Source of the DNA: JAVBKV01 sp031553885
GTDB lineage: Bacteria; Bacteroidota; Bacteroidia; Bacteroidales; Azobacteroidaceae
Reading direction: 5' to 3'
NCBI GenBank assembly: GCA_031553885.1
Contig: JAVBKV010000076.1
Span: 1-20,234, forward strand
Length of the DNA: 20,234 nucleotides
Shown piece after piece: positions 13,541 to 20,234 of the stretch (within the stretch, counting starts at the first letter, position 1; the number at the start of each line of letters is the position of its first letter). The translations under genes were made by a program, and so were the position numbers. The notes below the pieces were generated by a model. The model was not told the origin of the DNA and searched no databases. It saw only the letters and a program-made list of their open reading frames with translations.

Positions 13541-14956
13541 ATGAAATATTTTCTTAGCATAGTATTTATTAGTATCTGTATTGTTGGTAGTACTCAGGCC
13601 CAGTCTCTGGAAGAAGCCAAAAAATTATATTTGGAAAAGAAATATGAGGAAGCGATGTCTGCATTCGAAAAGGCCGTTCGTTCTTCTCCTAAAAATGCTT
13701 CTTATAATCAATGGTACGGGACTTGTTTGCTTGAAACCGGGAATCCCGAAGAAGCAGAAAAATACCTGAAATTTGCTGCTACGAAAAATATTCCGGAGGC
13801 ATACAACTCATTGGGAAAACTTTATTTTGACTCCTATCGTTTTGAACAGTCTGCAAAAGCATACGAGGAATATTATACTTTCTTGACAGAGAAAAAAAGG
13901 GAACAGGATGCGCAGCAGATCAAGCTTTTGTTGGATCGTTCGAAGCGGGCAGCCCGGATGGTTAGCCGTTGTGAAGACATTCAAATCATCGACAGTGTGA
14001 TTGTGAATAAAAAAGACTTTCTGAATCATTACATTTTAAGTGAAGAATCCGGAACATTACAAAACTCAATTAACGGAACCGACCGGATCATTTATGAAAA
14101 CCAGTTGAAAGACAAGCGTTATTATGCCAGGCCGGATCGGAATAAACAGTATAAATTATATAGCCAGTCCAAGTTACAGGATAAATGGACGGACGAAAAA
14201 ATGTTGAATTTGCCTTCGGATTCGACAGGCAGTGATAATTTTCCTTTTGTTTTATCCGATGGAGTTACCGTTTATTATGCTTCTACAGGGAATGAATCGA
14301 TCGGAGGATACGATTTGTTTGTTACCCGTTACAACATGAATAACGATTCGTTTCTGGCTCCGGAGCAGTTGGGTATGCCTTTCAATTCAACGGCCAACGA
14401 TTACATGATGGCTATCGATGAATACAATGGGGTCGGATATTTTGCCACGGACCGCTTTCAACCGGAAGATACGGTAATCATTTATACATTTATTCCGAAT
14501 GAAGAAATCAAAGTGGTGAAAAGTGACAGCTTGGATTTATTGACGGACCGGTCGAAAATTACTTCCATACGCGATACCTGGGTTCCAGGAGTGAATTATG
14601 CTTCCCTGTTACAAAAAGTAAAGAACAGCATTCTTCAGACGGAGAAGAAAAAAGAGAGAGATTTTGTATTTGTTATCAATGACAATATCGTCTATTATAC
14701 CCTGGATGAATTTGAAAGTGATGCGGCCAAGCAATTGTTTGTTCAATCCCAGTCGGTTTTTAATGAGCTGACCGGCTTGGAAAAGCAACTCGATGAACAG
14801 CGGAAAGAATATGCCCGGGGAGATAAAAACAAGAAACAATCGTTGACAGCTTCCATTCTGGCAAATGAAAATCGCCTTCCTGGTTTGCACGACCAGTATC
14901 AGGAACTGGCTGTCAAAGCAAGAAATACGGAAATAATGTATTTAAAACAACAATAA
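13541..14956 (+). CDS. Exported TPR and PD40-like repeat protein
   Basis: A 471-aa protein starting at the ATG at 13541. The signal peptide is MKYFLSIVFISICIVGSTQA before Gln. Three TPR-like helix pairs follow (LEEAKKLYLEKKYEEAMSAF, then ASYNQWYGTCLLETGNPEEA, then PEAYNSLGKLYFDSYRFEQS). A central region has PD40/WD40-like blades such as SDNFPFVLSDGVTVYYAST and GGYDLFVTRYN, with ANDYMMAIDEYNGVGYFATD. The C-terminal ~100 residues look helical and charged, a likely coiled coil (LTGLEKQLDEQRKEYAR). TPR plus PD40 proteins in Bacteroidetes are often periplasmic or outer-membrane associated. The stop is 4 bp before nfeD, so it probably works with NfeD and FloA. The exact role is unknown. Confidence 0.8.
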   Translation: MKYFLSIVFISICIVGSTQAQSLEEAKKLYLEKKYEEAMSAFEKAVRSSPKNASYNQWYGTCLLETGNPEEAEKYLKFAATKNIPEAYNSLGKLYFDSYRFEQSAKAYEEYYTFLTEKKREQDAQQIKLLLDRSKRAARMVSRCEDIQIIDSVIVNKKDFLNHYILSEESGTLQNSINGTDRIIYENQLKDKRYYARPDRNKQYKLYSQSKLQDKWTDEKMLNLPSDSTGSDNFPFVLSDGVTVYYASTGNESIGGYDLFVTRYNMNNDSFLAPEQLGMPFNSTANDYMMAIDEYNGVGYFATDRFQPEDTVIIYTFIPNEEIKVVKSDSLDLLTDRSKITSIRDTWVPGVNYASLLQKVKNSILQTEKKKERDFVFVINDNIVYYTLDEFESDAAKQLFVQSQSVFNELTGLEKQLDEQRKEYARGDKNKKQSLTASILANENRLPGLHDQYQELAVKARNTEIMYLKQQ

Positions 14957-14960
14957 TCCT

Positions 14961-15425
14961 ATGGATATTTTTATTGTTATTGTCATTTGCCTTGTAGGAA
15001 TTGTTTTGATTTTACTCGAAATTTTTCTGATTCCCGGTGTTACTTTTGCTGCCATCGCCGGTGGAATTTTTGCTGTGGGAGGTATTTATTACGCATATTC
15101 CCAATTGGGAGTGGTGGGAGGAACCATAACATTGATCGCATCGGTACTGACTTTTGGAGTTTTGTTTGTCTGGCTGATCAAGTCCCGGGCGTTGGATCGG
15201 ATTGCCCTTAAAACTGATATTGAATCAACAGTGGCATCCAAGGATTCGTTGAAAGTAAACGAAGGAGATGAAGGACTAGCCGTTTCCCGCTTGAATCCGG
15301 TCGGAAAAGTAAAGGTCGGGGATATTACCATGGAAGCGAAGACTCTGGGGGATTTTATCGATGAAAATACTTCCGTTATAGTATTGAAAGTGGCTCCGAC
15401 GCAATTAATTGTAGCATCAAAATAA
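14961..15425 (+). CDS. NfeD-like membrane protein
   Basis: A 154-aa short-form NfeD protein. Three hydrophobic segments (about 2-26, 28-48 and 50-73) precede a soluble OB-fold domain (from about 95, with EGDEGLAVSRLNPVGKVKVGD and TQLIVASK at the end). NfeD proteins are nearly always encoded beside a flotillin-type protein and help organise its membrane assemblies. This one follows the TPR protein by 4 bp and precedes floA by 20 bp, the usual arrangement. It lacks the ClpP-like serine protease domain of long NfeD forms. Confidence 0.9.
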   Translation: MDIFIVIVICLVGIVLILLEIFLIPGVTFAAIAGGIFAVGGIYYAYSQLGVVGGTITLIASVLTFGVLFVWLIKSRALDRIALKTDIESTVASKDSLKVNEGDEGLAVSRLNPVGKVKVGDITMEAKTLGDFIDENTSVIVLKVAPTQLIVASK

Positions 15426-15445
15426 ATCATTAATAATTACAGACT

Positions 15446-16441
15446 ATGGAAGCAAATATGTTTGTTTGGGTAGTGTTAGTCGTGGCGGCAATTATTCTTT
15501 TGTCGATCTTTTTCTATTACGTTCCCTTTGTTTTATGGATTTCGGCCAAGGCCTCGGGAGTACATATTTCACTCCTTCAGTTATTCCTGATGCGCCTCAG
15601 GAAGGTTCCGCCCCCTGTTATTGTGAATGCGATGATTGAGGCGCATAAAGCCGGGTTGAAGAATGTTACCCGGGACTTGTTGGAGGCTCACTACCTGGCC
15701 GGAGGCCATGTGGAACGGGTCGTTCATGCCCTGGTTTCTGCTGAAAAGGCCAATATAGACCTGAGTTTTCAGATGGCTACGGCCATTGATCTGGCAGGAC
15801 GGGATGTGTTTCAAGCCGTTCAGATGTCAGTTAATCCGAAGGTAATCGATACCCCTCCGGTAGCTGCTGTTTCCAAAGACGGAATACAATTGATTGCCAA
15901 GGCTCGTGTTACGGTTCGTGCCAGCATCAAGCAACTGGTTGGAGGAGCAGGGGAAGAAACCGTCTTGGCCCGGGTAGGAGAAGGAATCGTATCGTCTATC
16001 GGTTCTGCCGAGAGCCATAAAACTGTACTTGAAAATCCGGATTCTATTTCCAAGCTGGTTTTGAGAAAAGGTCTGGATGCAGGTACTGCATTTGAAATTC
16101 TTTCTATCGATATTGCTGATATCGACATAGGTAAAAATATTGGAGCTGTGCTTCAAATGGATCAGGCCCAGGCTGATAAAAATATTGCTCAGGCTAAAGC
16201 TGAAGAGCGTCGTGCGATGGCTGTGGCTTTGGAACAGGAGATGAAAGCCAAAGCTCAGGAAGCTCGTGCCCGGGTAATCGAAGCCGAAGCCGAAATCCCC
16301 AAAGCCATGGCCGAAGCTTTCCGTTCCGGAAATTTAGGTATTATGGATTATTATAAAATGAAAAATATCCAGGCTGATACCGATATGCGGGAAACAATTG
16401 CTAAGCCAGCGCCAACACCCAACAAACCGATAAAAGATTAA
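15446..16441 (+). CDS. floA: Flotillin-like protein FloA
   Basis: A 331-aa bacterial flotillin (UPF0365/YqfA family), a scaffold of functional membrane microdomains. An N-terminal membrane helix (about 6-28) is followed by the family core (KASGVHISLLQLFLMRLRKVPP, then IVNAMIEAHKAGL) and a PHB/SPFH domain with VIDTPPVAAVSKDGIQLIAKA. The C-terminal helix is rich in Glu-Ala (QAKAEERRAMAVALEQEMKA and following), and the end is MDYYKMKNIQADTDMR. Length and motifs agree with FloA of Bacillus. It is co-transcribed with nfeD. After its stop comes the heptad inverted repeat. Confidence 0.95.
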   Translation: MEANMFVWVVLVVAAIILLSIFFYYVPFVLWISAKASGVHISLLQLFLMRLRKVPPPVIVNAMIEAHKAGLKNVTRDLLEAHYLAGGHVERVVHALVSAEKANIDLSFQMATAIDLAGRDVFQAVQMSVNPKVIDTPPVAAVSKDGIQLIAKARVTVRASIKQLVGGAGEETVLARVGEGIVSSIGSAESHKTVLENPDSISKLVLRKGLDAGTAFEILSIDIADIDIGKNIGAVLQMDQAQADKNIAQAKAEERRAMAVALEQEMKAKAQEARARVIEAEAEIPKAMAEAFRSGNLGIMDYYKMKNIQADTDMRETIAKPAPTPNKPIKD

Positions 16442-16445
16442 ATAA

Positions 16446-16530
16446 AATTGAGAGTTGAGAATTGAGAATGGAAAATTTAATAAATTTGTTGTATTGAATT
16501 CATTCTCAATTCTCAATTCTCAATTCTCAA
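16446..16530 (+). repeat. Inverted heptad arrays forming a ~24-bp stem
   Basis: Left array: TTGAGAG (16448-16454) and two TTGAGAA (16455-16468). Right array: four TTCTCAA (16503-16530), the exact reverse complement of TTGAGAA. Arms 16446-16469 and 16502-16525 pair over 24 bp with one G-U on the plus strand, and pairing can extend a further two to three bp into the loop. The structure sits between floA and the phosphorylase gene and may act as a terminator or mRNA stabiliser, or be a mobile repeat. Confidence 0.8.
16481..16488 (+). promoter_or_regulatory. Candidate -7 element within the repeat loop
   Basis: TAAATTTG fits TAnnTTTG and is placed 52 bp before the phosphorylase ATG, inside the loop of the inverted heptad array. 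No -33 TTTG is found. It is tentative, since AT-rich sequence produces such matches by chance. Confidence 0.3.
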
Positions 16531-16540
16531 TTTAAATATT

Positions 16541-17407
16541 ATGAGAACAATTCCTTCAGACGAATTACCCATCAATACTGATGGTTCAGCATTTCATTTG
16601 CATATAACACCTGATCAACTGGCGGATCATATAATCATGATGGGAGATCCCGGACGTGTTCCCGTAGTGGCGGCTTATTTTGATAAAATCGAATTTGATC
16701 AGCAAAGCCGTGAATTCCGGATTATTACAGGTTTGTATAAAGGAAAGCGTATTACCGCTTTATCCCATGGGATTGGTTGTGATAACCTGGATATTGTCAT
16801 TACCGAGTTGGATGCGTTAGCTAATATCGATTTCAATACACGGACTGTCAACAAAGATTTTCGTCAATTGACGATGGTGCGTATCGGAACGTCGGGAGGG
16901 TTACAGCCTTTTTGTCCGATTGGTTCGTATGTGGTTTCCGAAATTTCCATGGGAATGGATGGATTGGTTTATTTTTATGATCAAGGGGAGGTTATTTCTG
17001 ATCCGGTTATTACAGAGCAATTTATCGAGCATACACGGTGGAATAAATCACTGGCGACACCTTACTTTGTATATTCCGATAAAGAATTGGTAGACAAAAT
17101 CGGTTTTGATATGATTAAGGGTATTACTTGTTCTGCCAGTGGGTTTTATGGCCCTCAGGGGCGTTGTGTACGGTTGGGGTTGAGTGATCCGGAACAGAAT
17201 CGTAAGATGGAATCGTTTGAATATCAGGGGTTGAAAATAGCCAACTATGAAATGGAGAGTTCCGCTTTAGCCGGGTTATCCGCCATGATGGGACATAAAG
17301 CGATGACTGTTTGCCTGATTATTGCCGGTCGCTATTCCGGAGGAATGAATACGGAATATAAAGGTTCGTTTGATGAGTTGATAGTAAAGGTATTGGATCG
17401 GATTTAA
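16541..17407 (+). CDS. udp: Nucleoside phosphorylase, uridine-phosphorylase type
   Basis: A 288-aa cytoplasmic enzyme of the NP-I family, which splits nucleosides with phosphate into base and ribose-1-phosphate. Motifs are the phosphate-binding MMGDPGRV near 33-40, SHGIGCDNLDIVITEL, RIGTSGGL, a base-binding segment GITCSASGFYGPQGR near 194-208, and ANYEMESSAL near 234-243, where the Glu contacts the ribose. The FYGPQGR segment argues for a uridine rather than purine phosphorylase. The protein is longer than E. coli Udp (about 253 aa) by an N-terminal extension typical of Bacteroidetes. It stands alone between the heptad repeats and mnmE. Confidence 0.87.
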   Translation: MRTIPSDELPINTDGSAFHLHITPDQLADHIIMMGDPGRVPVVAAYFDKIEFDQQSREFRIITGLYKGKRITALSHGIGCDNLDIVITELDALANIDFNTRTVNKDFRQLTMVRIGTSGGLQPFCPIGSYVVSEISMGMDGLVYFYDQGEVISDPVITEQFIEHTRWNKSLATPYFVYSDKELVDKIGFDMIKGITCSASGFYGPQGRCVRLGLSDPEQNRKMESFEYQGLKIANYEMESSALAGLSAMMGHKAMTVCLIIAGRYSGGMNTEYKGSFDELIVKVLDRI

Positions 17408-17433
17408 TTCGCTTTTATTGAAAGTTAGACGAT

Positions 17434-17467
17434 TTTGGTAGGTATTTGTATTAAAGCCTTATCTTTT
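17434..17467 (+). promoter_or_regulatory. Possible mnmE promoter
   Basis: TTTG at 17434-17437 and TATCTTTT at 17460-17467 (seven of eight consensus bases) have a 22-bp spacer. The predicted start falls very close to the mnmE ribosome site, so the leader would be only about 10 nt. Tentative. Confidence 0.3.
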
Positions 17468-17482
17468 TAATTGAGGAGATCA

Positions 17483-18877
17483 ATGGATAAACAAACGATT
17501 TGTGCAATCTCTACACCGGCAGGCCAAGGTGGTATTGCAGTTGTTCGTATTTCAGGAAATGATGCTTTCCGTATTTGTGATGATATTTTTGTTCCTGCTC
17601 AGAAGGATAAAAAACTATCGGAACAGGTCCCTTACAGCATCAGTTACGGAAAAATATACAAAGGCAATGAGGTGTTGGACGAGGTGTTGGTATCGGTGTT
17701 CAGGAGTCCCCGGTCTTTTACCGGAGAAGATACCGTAGAAATTACCTGTCACGGTTCGCTTTACATTCAGCAGGAGATAGTAAAACTGTTGCTGGAAAAA
17801 GGATGTCGTCTGGCAACACCCGGAGAATTTACCCAGCGTGCCTTTTTGAACGGAAAGATGGATTTATCGCAAGCCGAAGCAGTTGCTGATCTGATCGCAT
17901 CTTCCTCTGCTTCTTCACATCGGTTGGCTATGAATCAAATGCGAGGAGGCTTTAGCCATGAATTAATAAAATTACGAGCTCAATTGCTTGATTTTGTTTC
18001 CTTGATTGAATTAGAGCTTGATTTTAGTGAAGAAGATGTTGAATTTGCTGATCGCTCTAAGTTGATCAGGTTGGCGGAAGATATTCAGGCTGTTATTGGT
18101 AAATTAGCTGATTCTTTTAGTACGGGGAATGTAATTAAAAACGGAATTCCGGTTGCTATTGTCGGTGAAACAAATGCCGGCAAGTCGACCTTGCTTAATC
18201 ACCTTCTGAATGAAGATAAAGCTATTATTTCTGATATACATGGCACTACACGGGATGTGATTGAGGATGTTATAACCATTGATGGAATAGTATTCCGTTT
18301 TATTGATACGGCAGGAATCCGTGATACCCAGGATGAGATTGAAACGATGGGGATTGAGCGGACTTTTCAAAAAATAGAGCAGGCATCCATTGTGATCTGG
18401 ATGATTGATGTAACTCAATTCAGTGATAAAATTGAAAATATTGCTAAAAAAATAGTTCCCCGAACCGAAAGAAAGAAGCTGATCATTGTATTCAATAAGG
18501 TGGACCGGATTGATCCGGAAGAACAATCGATTATGGAAGAGGAGTTTCTCCCGGAGTTAGATGCTATACGGGTATCCCTTTCGGCCAAATACAAAAAAAA
18601 CACCGAGACTCTGGAGCAAACACTAATACAAGCTGCAGGCATTCCCGAACTCGGCGAAAATGATGTGATCGTATCTAATCTCCGGCATTACGAAGCCTTG
18701 GTTCAGGCATTGGAATCAATCCGCCGGGTCAACGATGGGTTGAAGAGCGGGATTTCAGGAGATCTTCTGAGTCAGGATATACGGGAATGTATGCATTATC
18801 TTGGAGAGATAACGGGGCAAATTAATACGGATGAGGTATTGGGAAATATTTTTAGTAAATTCTGCATCGGAAAGTAA
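17483..18877 (+). CDS. mnmE: tRNA modification GTPase MnmE (TrmE)
   Basis: A 464-aa GTPase that with MnmG installs the aminomethyl-type modification on U34 of tRNAs. The N-terminal tetrahydrofolate-binding domain (1-118) includes TICAISTPAGQGGIAVVRISG. The helical domain holds the inserted G domain: G1 GETNAGKST (228-236), G2 GTTRD (254-258), G3 DTAG (275-278), G4 NKVD (338-341) and G5 SAK (367-369). The C-terminus is the essential FCIGK (460-464), intact. G1 has Glu-Thr where E. coli has Arg-Pro, common in Bacteroidetes. I choose the ATG at 17483 because GAGGAG lies five bases upstream, one of the few clear Shine-Dalgarno sites here. An in-frame TTG four codons earlier overlaps it. The 3' end abuts a recombinase gene and may be an attachment site. 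Confidence 0.96.
   Translation: MDKQTICAISTPAGQGGIAVVRISGNDAFRICDDIFVPAQKDKKLSEQVPYSISYGKIYKGNEVLDEVLVSVFRSPRSFTGEDTVEITCHGSLYIQQEIVKLLLEKGCRLATPGEFTQRAFLNGKMDLSQAEAVADLIASSSASSHRLAMNQMRGGFSHELIKLRAQLLDFVSLIELELDFSEEDVEFADRSKLIRLAEDIQAVIGKLADSFSTGNVIKNGIPVAIVGETNAGKSTLLNHLLNEDKAIISDIHGTTRDVIEDVITIDGIVFRFIDTAGIRDTQDEIETMGIERTFQKIEQASIVIWMIDVTQFSDKIENIAKKIVPRTERKKLIIVFNKVDRIDPEEQSIMEEEFLPELDAIRVSLSAKYKKNTETLEQTLIQAAGIPELGENDVIVSNLRHYEALVQALESIRRVNDGLKSGISGDLLSQDIRECMHYLGEITGQINTDEVLGNIFSKFCIGK
18860..18877 (+). other. Candidate attachment site at the mnmE 3' end
   Basis: The last 18 bases of mnmE (TTCTGCATCGGAAAGTAA) encode the conserved FCIGK tail and lie upstream of a tyrosine recombinase gene pointing away. 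Salmonella genomic island 1 is known to integrate at this same end of mnmE (trmE/thdF). An 8-bp direct repeat, TTAGTAAA, flanks the region at 18852-18859 and 18879-18886. The second att copy would lie beyond the window, so this is inference. Confidence 0.4.
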
Positions 18878-18978
18878 CTTAGTAAAACAACCTCAAATCA
18901 ATATCCAATTAAAATATTATGAATCAATAAATTGCATATATAAATCTGATTTTTCAGAATCTTTATTTTCTTATTCTG

Positions 18979-19037
18979 GTGTAAAAATTTACAACGAAAT
19001 TACACTCATAATTTGTTTTGGTGTAAAAAAGGTGTAA
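18979..19037. repeat. GTGTAA repeats upstream of the recombinase
   Basis: GGTGTAA occurs at 18978-18984, 19020-19026 and 19031-19037, and the inverse TTACAC at 19000-19005. The third direct copy overlaps the -7 box and the second lies in the promoter spacer. They could be arm-type recombinase or excisionase sites, or an autoregulatory operator. Confidence 0.5.
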
Positions 19038-19042
19038 CTTTG
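19012..19042 (+). promoter_or_regulatory. Bacteroidetes-type promoter of the recombinase
   Basis: The -33 TTTG (19012-19015) and -7 TAACTTTG (19035-19042) have a 19-bp spacer, the best full consensus match in the window. A transcript near 19050 gives a leader of about 20 nt before the ATG at 19069. Overlap with the GTGTAA repeats suggests repression by the element's own DNA-binding protein. Confidence 0.75.
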
Positions 19043-19068
19043 TGGCAGATTATTAATACGCTGTCATT

Positions 19069-20193
19069 ATGGATATAAAATTAAGAAAGCGAGTATCGGA
19101 GTCAACAGGACGAACAAGTTTGTCATTAGAGTTCTATTTTGGTTACACGAAAGATGAGAACGGAAAAATCAAACACAAACGAAAGTTTGAAGCGTTGGAG
19201 TATTATCTCATAACCAATCCCAAAACAAAGGCAGATAGAGACCATAACAAAGTAAACCTTGAAATGGCTGAAGCAGTTCGAGCTAAACGCTTACTTGCTC
19301 ATCAAAATAAGCAGTACGGATTTACAGTTGAGTACAAGATACAAACAAATTTTATTGAGTATTTCAAAAGCCTGATTGACCAACGCAAGGATTCACAAGG
19401 CAACTACGGAAATTGGGATAGTGCCTTAAAGCACCTCATTGCCTACGCCGGGCATGATTTTACCTTTGAAAGCATAGATAAAGCTTTCGTTGAAGGGTTC
19501 AAAAACCATCTTGCCAAAACGAAAACGAAAAGCAATGAAAATCTCTCATCTAATAGCCAGAGTAGTTATTTCCTGAAATTAAAAGCGGCATTGAACCAAG
19601 CAATAGAAGACGGAATTATACCCCATAGCCCGGCAGCAACAGTTAAACCTGCCAAAGTAGAAGATGTACATCGGGAATATCTGACATTTGAGGAAATGCA
19701 ACGATTGGTGAAAGAAGAATGTAGGTATCCGGTATTAAAGCAAGCGTTTATTTTTTCCTGCCTTACTGGGATGCGGTGGAGCGATATTCAAAAACTTACA
19801 TGGAGCGAAGTGCAAGAAATGGATGGGCATACCCGTATCCAGTTCCGGCAAAAGAAAACTAAAGGCTTCGAATATTTAGATATATCCGATCAGGCTGCAC
19901 GGTATTTAGGAGAAAGAGGCAACTTGGACGAACGAGTATTTATTGGATTGAAATATTCAGCATGGCACAATGTAGCGTTAGAAAAATGGTGTATGAAAGC
20001 CGGAATAACTAAAGACATTACCTTTCATTGTGGAAGACATTCGTTTGCTGTGATGCAGTTAAACCTTGGTACAGAGATTTATACCGTATCAAAATTACTT
20101 GGACATAGGGAATTAAAAACAACACAGATTTATGCCCGGATTTTGGATGAAAAGAAACGGGAAGCGGTGAATAAAATCCCGGAGTTAGAATAA
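19069..20193 (+). CDS. Tyrosine site-specific recombinase (integrase)
   Basis: A 374-aa phage-type integrase of the Bacteroidetes class. The N-terminal arm-binding region (1-85) starts MDIKLRKRVS. A SAM-like core-binding domain (about 92-190) includes NFIEYFKSLIDQRK, and the catalytic domain (200-374) has R236 in TGMRWSDI, Lys in RQKKTK (260-265), H320 and R323 in HCGRHSF, H346 in LLGHRELKTTQ, and the nucleophile Y355. All catalytic residues are present, so it should be active. It lies 191 bp after mnmE, has its own promoter, and points out of the window. It is probably the first gene of an integrated mobile element; the 41 bp after its stop contain no feature I can identify. Confidence 0.93.
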   Translation: MDIKLRKRVSESTGRTSLSLEFYFGYTKDENGKIKHKRKFEALEYYLITNPKTKADRDHNKVNLEMAEAVRAKRLLAHQNKQYGFTVEYKIQTNFIEYFKSLIDQRKDSQGNYGNWDSALKHLIAYAGHDFTFESIDKAFVEGFKNHLAKTKTKSNENLSSNSQSSYFLKLKAALNQAIEDGIIPHSPAATVKPAKVEDVHREYLTFEEMQRLVKEECRYPVLKQAFIFSCLTGMRWSDIQKLTWSEVQEMDGHTRIQFRQKKTKGFEYLDISDQAARYLGERGNLDERVFIGLKYSAWHNVALEKWCMKAGITKDITFHCGRHSFAVMQLNLGTEIYTVSKLLGHRELKTTQIYARILDEKKREAVNKIPELE

Positions 20194-20234
20194 ACCAAAA
20201 CTTTTAATAATTTTACATTCTTAAATAAGTTTAC

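Noticed and set aside
1..20234. CRISPR arrays, tRNA and rRNA genes
   Set aside because: No repeat-spacer pattern was found. The heptad arrays have no spacers. No cloverleaf-like sequence or rRNA-like stretch was seen in the short intergenic gaps; the attachment site candidate is a protein gene end, not a tRNA.

Overview
The window looks like a chromosomal segment of a Bacteroidota species, most likely order Bacteroidales. The main evidence is the promoter type: several gene starts are preceded by the -7 motif TAnnTTTG, and the integrase promoter also has a -33 TTTG at 19-bp spacing. Shine-Dalgarno sites are rare, and the protein families (FloA/NfeD pair, split MacB-type exporter, Bacteroidales-type TrmB and Mrp) fit. 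The DNA is moderately AT-rich and gene-dense. No stretch above 300 bases lacks a gene. I cannot name the species.

Layout. (1) Positions 75-5797 hold a minus-strand block. It starts at a promoter near 5790 and runs trmB, then a tightly coupled four-gene cassette (Tes-family radical SAM enzyme, ICMT-like membrane methyltransferase, DUF4395 membrane protein, divergent Lgt-like protein), a hairpin, a small membrane protein, mrp, and a 34-codon secreted mini-ORF that ends inside an intrinsic terminator. (2) At 5819-6450 there is a divergently transcribed exported protein of unknown function, followed by a Fur/PerR-like palindrome. (3) At 6486-12520 lies a five-gene tripartite export operon: ATPase, two paralogous MacB-type permeases, membrane-fusion protein and TolC-like outer-membrane channel. 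(4) At 12533-13455 there is an opposing MscS-type mechanosensitive channel gene. (5) At 13503-16441 a TPR/PD40-like exported protein, NfeD and the flotillin-like FloA form one operon. (6) At 16446-17407 heptad repeats form a long inverted repeat ahead of a uridine-phosphorylase-type gene. (7) At 17434-18877 is mnmE with an intact C-terminal FCIGK. (8) From about 18860 to the window end, a tyrosine recombinase with its own promoter and GTGTAA repeats lies directly downstream of mnmE. This looks like the first gene of an integrated element that continues past the window.

The best candidate for an undescribed system is the cassette at 1793-4995. It places an enzyme of the family that contains archaeal tetraether lipid synthase next to three integral membrane proteins. 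One of them is an Lgt-fold protein that keeps the two essential arginines but has lost the His and Asn of classical Lgt active sites and gained a Gly-Cys-Cys motif. The coupling (ATGA overlap, 2-bp gap, 20-bp overlap) implies a joint function, which I infer to be modification of membrane lipids or lipid-linked molecules. The product cannot be read from sequence.
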